A stretch of DNA of 64,000 nucleotides from [Ruminococcus] lactaris ATCC 29176 (GTDB taxonomy: Bacteria; Bacillota; Clostridia; Lachnospirales; Lachnospiraceae). The DNA lies in assembly GCF_025152405.1 (NCBI RefSeq), contig NZ_CP102292.1, positions 1,984,001 through 2,048,000 of the forward strand, in the 5' to 3' direction. A program made the position numbers and the translations under genes. Positions within the stretch are counted from its first letter, which is position 1, and each line of letters opens with the position of its first letter. Under the pieces are notes generated by a model. That model saw only the letters and a list, made by a program, of their open reading frames with translations. It was not told where the DNA came from and searched no databases. Positions 61,383 through 64,000 of this stretch are shown piece after piece.

Positions 61383-62699
61383 TCATTCAAATATTTCTTT
61401 TGAATCGAACTGTTCCATAAATTCTACATACTCTGCTGAATTTTTGAAGACCGGCTCATACTGATCCACCAGTTCTCTGCTACGCTGTGCTTTTTCTTTC
61501 AGAAGACCATACGCTGCCAGTGCAAACATTTTCGCAGTCACGATATATGCCTCTTCTTCATCTGTCACCTCAAAATCAATCTGATGCAGTCCGCCTTTTA
61601 CGCCTCCGGTATTGAAGGTGTAAACCGGCATCAGATGCTGCACATCTCCTACATCGGTTGATCCTCCGGCATGACCGGAAGCTTCTATCACCGGTATACC
61701 TGATGCACTGATTTCTGCCGCATGCTTCAGTTCCGGAAGTGCCTCTTCTGCCAGCGTCGGAAGATAACCCGGTAAAGTACTGATCTCAACCTTTGCTCCC
61801 ATTGCAATCGCTCCTGCCTTAAAGGAACGGTCTGTCTTTTTGGCTGCATCTGTAAATGCTTCGATCGTCTTTCCTCGAACCAGCGTCTCCACGACAACTT
61901 CATCCGGAATCACATTGACCAGGTTTCCGCCTTTTGTAATGATCGGATGCACCCGCACGCAATCTTCATCCCGGAAAGTTTCCCGGTTCAGTCCCAAAGC
62001 CTGAAGTCCAAGGGATGCTGCTGAAAGTGCATTCACTCCTTTTTCCGGTGCCCCGGCGGCATGCGATGCCTTTCCAAGTACCCGGATTACTTTGGAAACG
62101 AATCCGTTTCCTGTCCCGCTTCCCACGAGGATCTCATTTCCCGGACGGATATGATGTGTCAGGCAAAGATCAATATCATCAAATGCACCGATTCTCAACA
62201 GTTCACATTTTCCACCACCGTAACGGATCTTTCCCTGCTCCCGGAGCTGGTTTTTAAATTCAATCTCTCCATACTCTTCTGCCGGTGTGGCAAAGAAGAC
62301 AACCTGTCCATCCAGTTTCTCAGCGATCTCAGGAACCGTCAGTGCAAGTGCAGCCCCGAACACGCCTGCCATCTGTGCATGATGTCCACAGCAATGTGCC
62401 GCATTGGTCTCAGGATTTGCAAAGGCATGCTCCGGGATACGGAGTGCATCCAGTTCTCCCAGCAGTGCAAGACTTGCATTTTCTTTTTTATCCTCATTCA
62501 GATACGCCTTTACTCCTGTGATCGCAAATCCCTTTTCAGTCCGCAGTCCCAGTTGTTCCATTTTTTTCACAAACTTCCCGGAAGTCTGAAATTCTTTATA
62601 TCCAAGCTCTGCATGGGAATAAATATCCCGTGCAAATTCAAGGATTTCTTCTCTGTGCCGGTCGATCGTTTCTATAATAAGTGCTTCTGTCTGATCCAC
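61383..62699 (-). CDS. M20-family amidohydrolase (AbgB-like)
   Basis: A 438-residue zinc amidohydrolase of the M20/AbgB-AmhX branch. Metal and catalytic blocks are NAAHCCGHHAQMAGVFGAAL, FFATPAEEYGEIEF, LTHHIRPGNEI, and the C-terminal ASGHAGGSTDVGDV. It cleaves an amide or acyl-amino-acid bond. It lies about 60 nt downstream of metQ in the methionine-type importer operon, so an N-acyl amino acid or peptide carried in by that importer is a likely substrate (inference). The start is GTG with AGAGGAG 9 nt upstream. Confidence 0.9.
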   Translation of the reverse strand: MDQTEALIIETIDRHREEILEFARDIYSHAELGYKEFQTSGKFVKKMEQLGLRTEKGFAITGVKAYLNEDKKENASLALLGELDALRIPEHAFANPETNAAHCCGHHAQMAGVFGAALALTVPEIAEKLDGQVVFFATPAEEYGEIEFKNQLREQGKIRYGGGKCELLRIGAFDDIDLCLTHHIRPGNEILVGSGTGNGFVSKVIRVLGKASHAAGAPEKGVNALSAASLGLQALGLNRETFRDEDCVRVHPIITKGGNLVNVIPDEVVVETLVRGKTIEAFTDAAKKTDRSFKAGAIAMGAKVEISTLPGYLPTLAEEALPELKHAAEISASGIPVIEASGHAGGSTDVGDVQHLMPVYTFNTGGVKGGLHQIDFEVTDEEEAYIVTAKMFALAAYGLLKEKAQRSRELVDQYEPVFKNSAEYVEFMEQFDSKEIFE

Positions 62700-62758
62700 T
62701 GTATGCCACTCCTCTCCGTTCTCTGCTTACTCAGATTCCCTTACGGTAATTCCTTTAC

Positions 62759-63592
62759 TTACTGAAGTTCCTCAGGAATCCACCATAATCCGTCATTATT
62801 TTCTTCCATGTACTTTTTAAATTCGTCTGAGTGATATGCATCCACGATTGCTTTTGCCCAGTCAGCATCTTTGTTCTCTTCTTTTACAACGACCTGAAGA
62901 ACCAGGTAATCCTGAATGTCTTCATTTGCCAGTGCTGTAGAAGCATCAATCCCTGCATTGTATACAACACTTCCTGTGATTGCTACATAATCAAAATCAG
63001 CCATCGTTGCCGGAATCGTCATACTGTTCATCTCTGTAAACTGGATGTTGTAAGGATTTTCTACAATATCTTCCTGCGTAACTGTGGACGGATCTGCATT
63101 CTCATCAATCTTGATCCAGCCAATCTTCTGAAGCATCAGATAGCAGCGTGCTGTATTAGACGCATCATTTGGAACTGCTACTTTCGCACCATCTTTAATA
63201 TCATCCAGGGAATCATATTTATCTGAATATACACCAGCCGGTACAGTCGGGATCGGGCTGATTGCTACAAGATCACCGTCATAGCTCTTATTGAAATTAT
63301 CCATATAAGCTGTATGCTGCTCTACGTTGACATCTACTTCTCCATCATTCAGGGCGATATCTGCTGTCTGAAGATCTGACAGATCCACACCTTTCACTGT
63401 ATAGCCTTTTTCTTCCAGGATCGGAACGATCGCATCTTCAAAAAGCTCTGTATATGGTCCCTGGGATTTTCCATAAACAATCTCTTTTTTGTCTGCATTG
63501 TCTTTGGAGGAATCCTTTGTGCCTGAATTTCCGCAGCCTACAAGTCCAAGGACTGTTGTTGCTACTAAAATGCCTGCTAATACCTTTTTCAT
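62759..63592 (-). CDS. metQ: MetQ/NlpA-type substrate-binding lipoprotein
   Basis: A 277-residue lipoprotein with a lipobox LGLVGC (Cys20 lipidated). The mature NlpA family domain has EIVYGKSQGPYTELFEDAIVPILEEKGYTVKGVD, NVEQHTAYMDNF and YHSDEFKKYMEENNDG. It delivers D/L-methionine or a related amino acid or peptide to the MetNI transporter. AAAGGAG precedes the ATG. The permease gene lies upstream (ending at 63718); the ATPase is presumably beyond the window. Confidence 0.92.
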   Translation of the reverse strand: MKKVLAGILVATTVLGLVGCGNSGTKDSSKDNADKKEIVYGKSQGPYTELFEDAIVPILEEKGYTVKGVDLSDLQTADIALNDGEVDVNVEQHTAYMDNFNKSYDGDLVAISPIPTVPAGVYSDKYDSLDDIKDGAKVAVPNDASNTARCYLMLQKIGWIKIDENADPSTVTQEDIVENPYNIQFTEMNSMTIPATMADFDYVAITGSVVYNAGIDASTALANEDIQDYLVLQVVVKEENKDADWAKAIVDAYHSDEFKKYMEENNDGLWWIPEELQ

Positions 63593-63717
63593 AATTTCTT
63601 ACTCCTTTTCATTTTTTGATCTTTATGTTTATTTTCGATCTCGCTTTATTTTCGATTTTTATGTTAATTTTAATCTCGCTTTATTTTCAATCTTTCTCTT
63701 TCTTTGTCAGTTTTACT

Positions 63718-64000
63718 TTAGCGGTGCTGTCTTAATTTTCTTGAAACTGCATTTCCGGCAAGCTGCAGGATCTGCACAAAGATTACTAATACGACAACGG
63801 TAAAGATCATCAGTGGGGTGTTCATTCTCTGATAACCATATGTCAGTGCCAGGTCTCCGACACCTCCTCCTCCAACATAACCTGCCATCGCAGATGCACC
63901 AAGCAGTCCGATCGTTCCGGTTGTCAGTGCAAGGACGATTGATCCTAATGTCTCAGGAAGAAGGAAATAGCGGATTACCTGCCAGGTCGATGCTCCCATT
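63718..64000 (-). CDS. metI: MetI-type ABC transporter permease, 3' part (runs off the window)
   Basis: The last 94 or so codons of a MetI permease. MGASTWQVIRYFLLPETLGSIV is the EAA loop that contacts the ATPase. ALTTGTIGLLGASAMAGYVGGGGVGDLALTYGYQR and a last TM (FTVVVLVIFVQILQLAGNAVSR) follow. The 5' end lies outside the window. It belongs with metQ downstream. The 125-bp gap before metQ contains two near-repeats of ATCTCGCTTTATTTTC. Confidence 0.93.
   Translation of the reverse strand, partial: MGASTWQVIRYFLLPETLGSIVLALTTGTIGLLGASAMAGYVGGGGVGDLALTYGYQRMNTPLMIFTVVVLVIFVQILQLAGNAVSRKLRQHR

Overview
The window is typical of a spore-forming Firmicute of the Lachnospiraceae type (a gut Clostridia relative). 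Evidence for this is moderate G+C, strong AGGAGG ribosome binding sites, spoVA germination genes, a SleB/CwlJ-type spore hydrolase, an Amt-PII fusion, a GH95 fucosidase and a sortase-anchored surface protein. The assignment is inferred from gene content and is not proven. Most genes lie on the minus strand in short, tightly overlapping operons.

Layout. 1-2.7 kb: the 5' part of a membrane pyrophosphatase and an ammonium transporter fused to a PII domain, the latter with an attenuated leader. 3.2-5.4 kb (+): a YqeY-like protein, a glycolipid glucosyltransferase and a PlsY-like acyltransferase. 5.4-10.8 kb: a cytidylate-kinase-like protein and a complete BceRS-BceAB-type peptide-antibiotic sensing and export module. 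11-16.9 kb: sporulation and spore genes (spoVAD-spoVAE, divergent spoVAC, cell-wall hydrolase) plus a degenerate enolase paralogue. 17.1-20.1 kb: ribU under an FMN riboswitch, and a GntR-controlled ABC transporter. 20.4-25.3 kb: cstA and a MoxR/VWA pair. 25.3-29.7 kb: ung-hisF-hisH and a two-component system. 30-33.1 kb: a MacB/FtsX-type ABC exporter. 33.1-38.9 kb: a Crh/HPr-like protein, a DUF1275 membrane protein, seven tRNAs, a housekeeping trio (phosphodiesterase, rdgB, RNA methyltransferase) and a DUF1700 protein. 39-49.3 kb: a pseudokinase/Ig-like surface pair, glf, a large coiled-coil ABC permease with its ATPase, and a zinc phospholipase-like protein. 49.5-52.9 kb: ssrA (tmRNA) followed by a plus-strand patchwork of acetyltransferases, a nitrilase and gene fragments that looks like a decayed island. 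53-64 kb: PadR with an unusual SEDS protein, GH95 fucosidase, sugar acetyltransferase, a GLUG/FIVAR surface protein, an uncharacterised cysteine-rich protein and a metI-metQ-M20 amidohydrolase operon cut by the window end.

The most striking signal is a family of about 195-bp interspersed repeats: four full copies (20138, 22154, 29830, 38283) and one deleted copy (27356), with a possible end fragment at 58075. The copies have imperfect terminal inverted repeats. Four of the five are flanked by exact 7-8 bp direct repeats, so they look mobile (MITE-like). Their internal hairpins differ between copies by compensatory base changes, so the folded RNA or DNA structure appears to be under selection. 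I do not recognise this family, and it is my best candidate for something undescribed. One copy abuts the start of the moxR-like gene. Another sits exactly at the -35 box of the ABC exporter operon, where the target duplication preserves the box.
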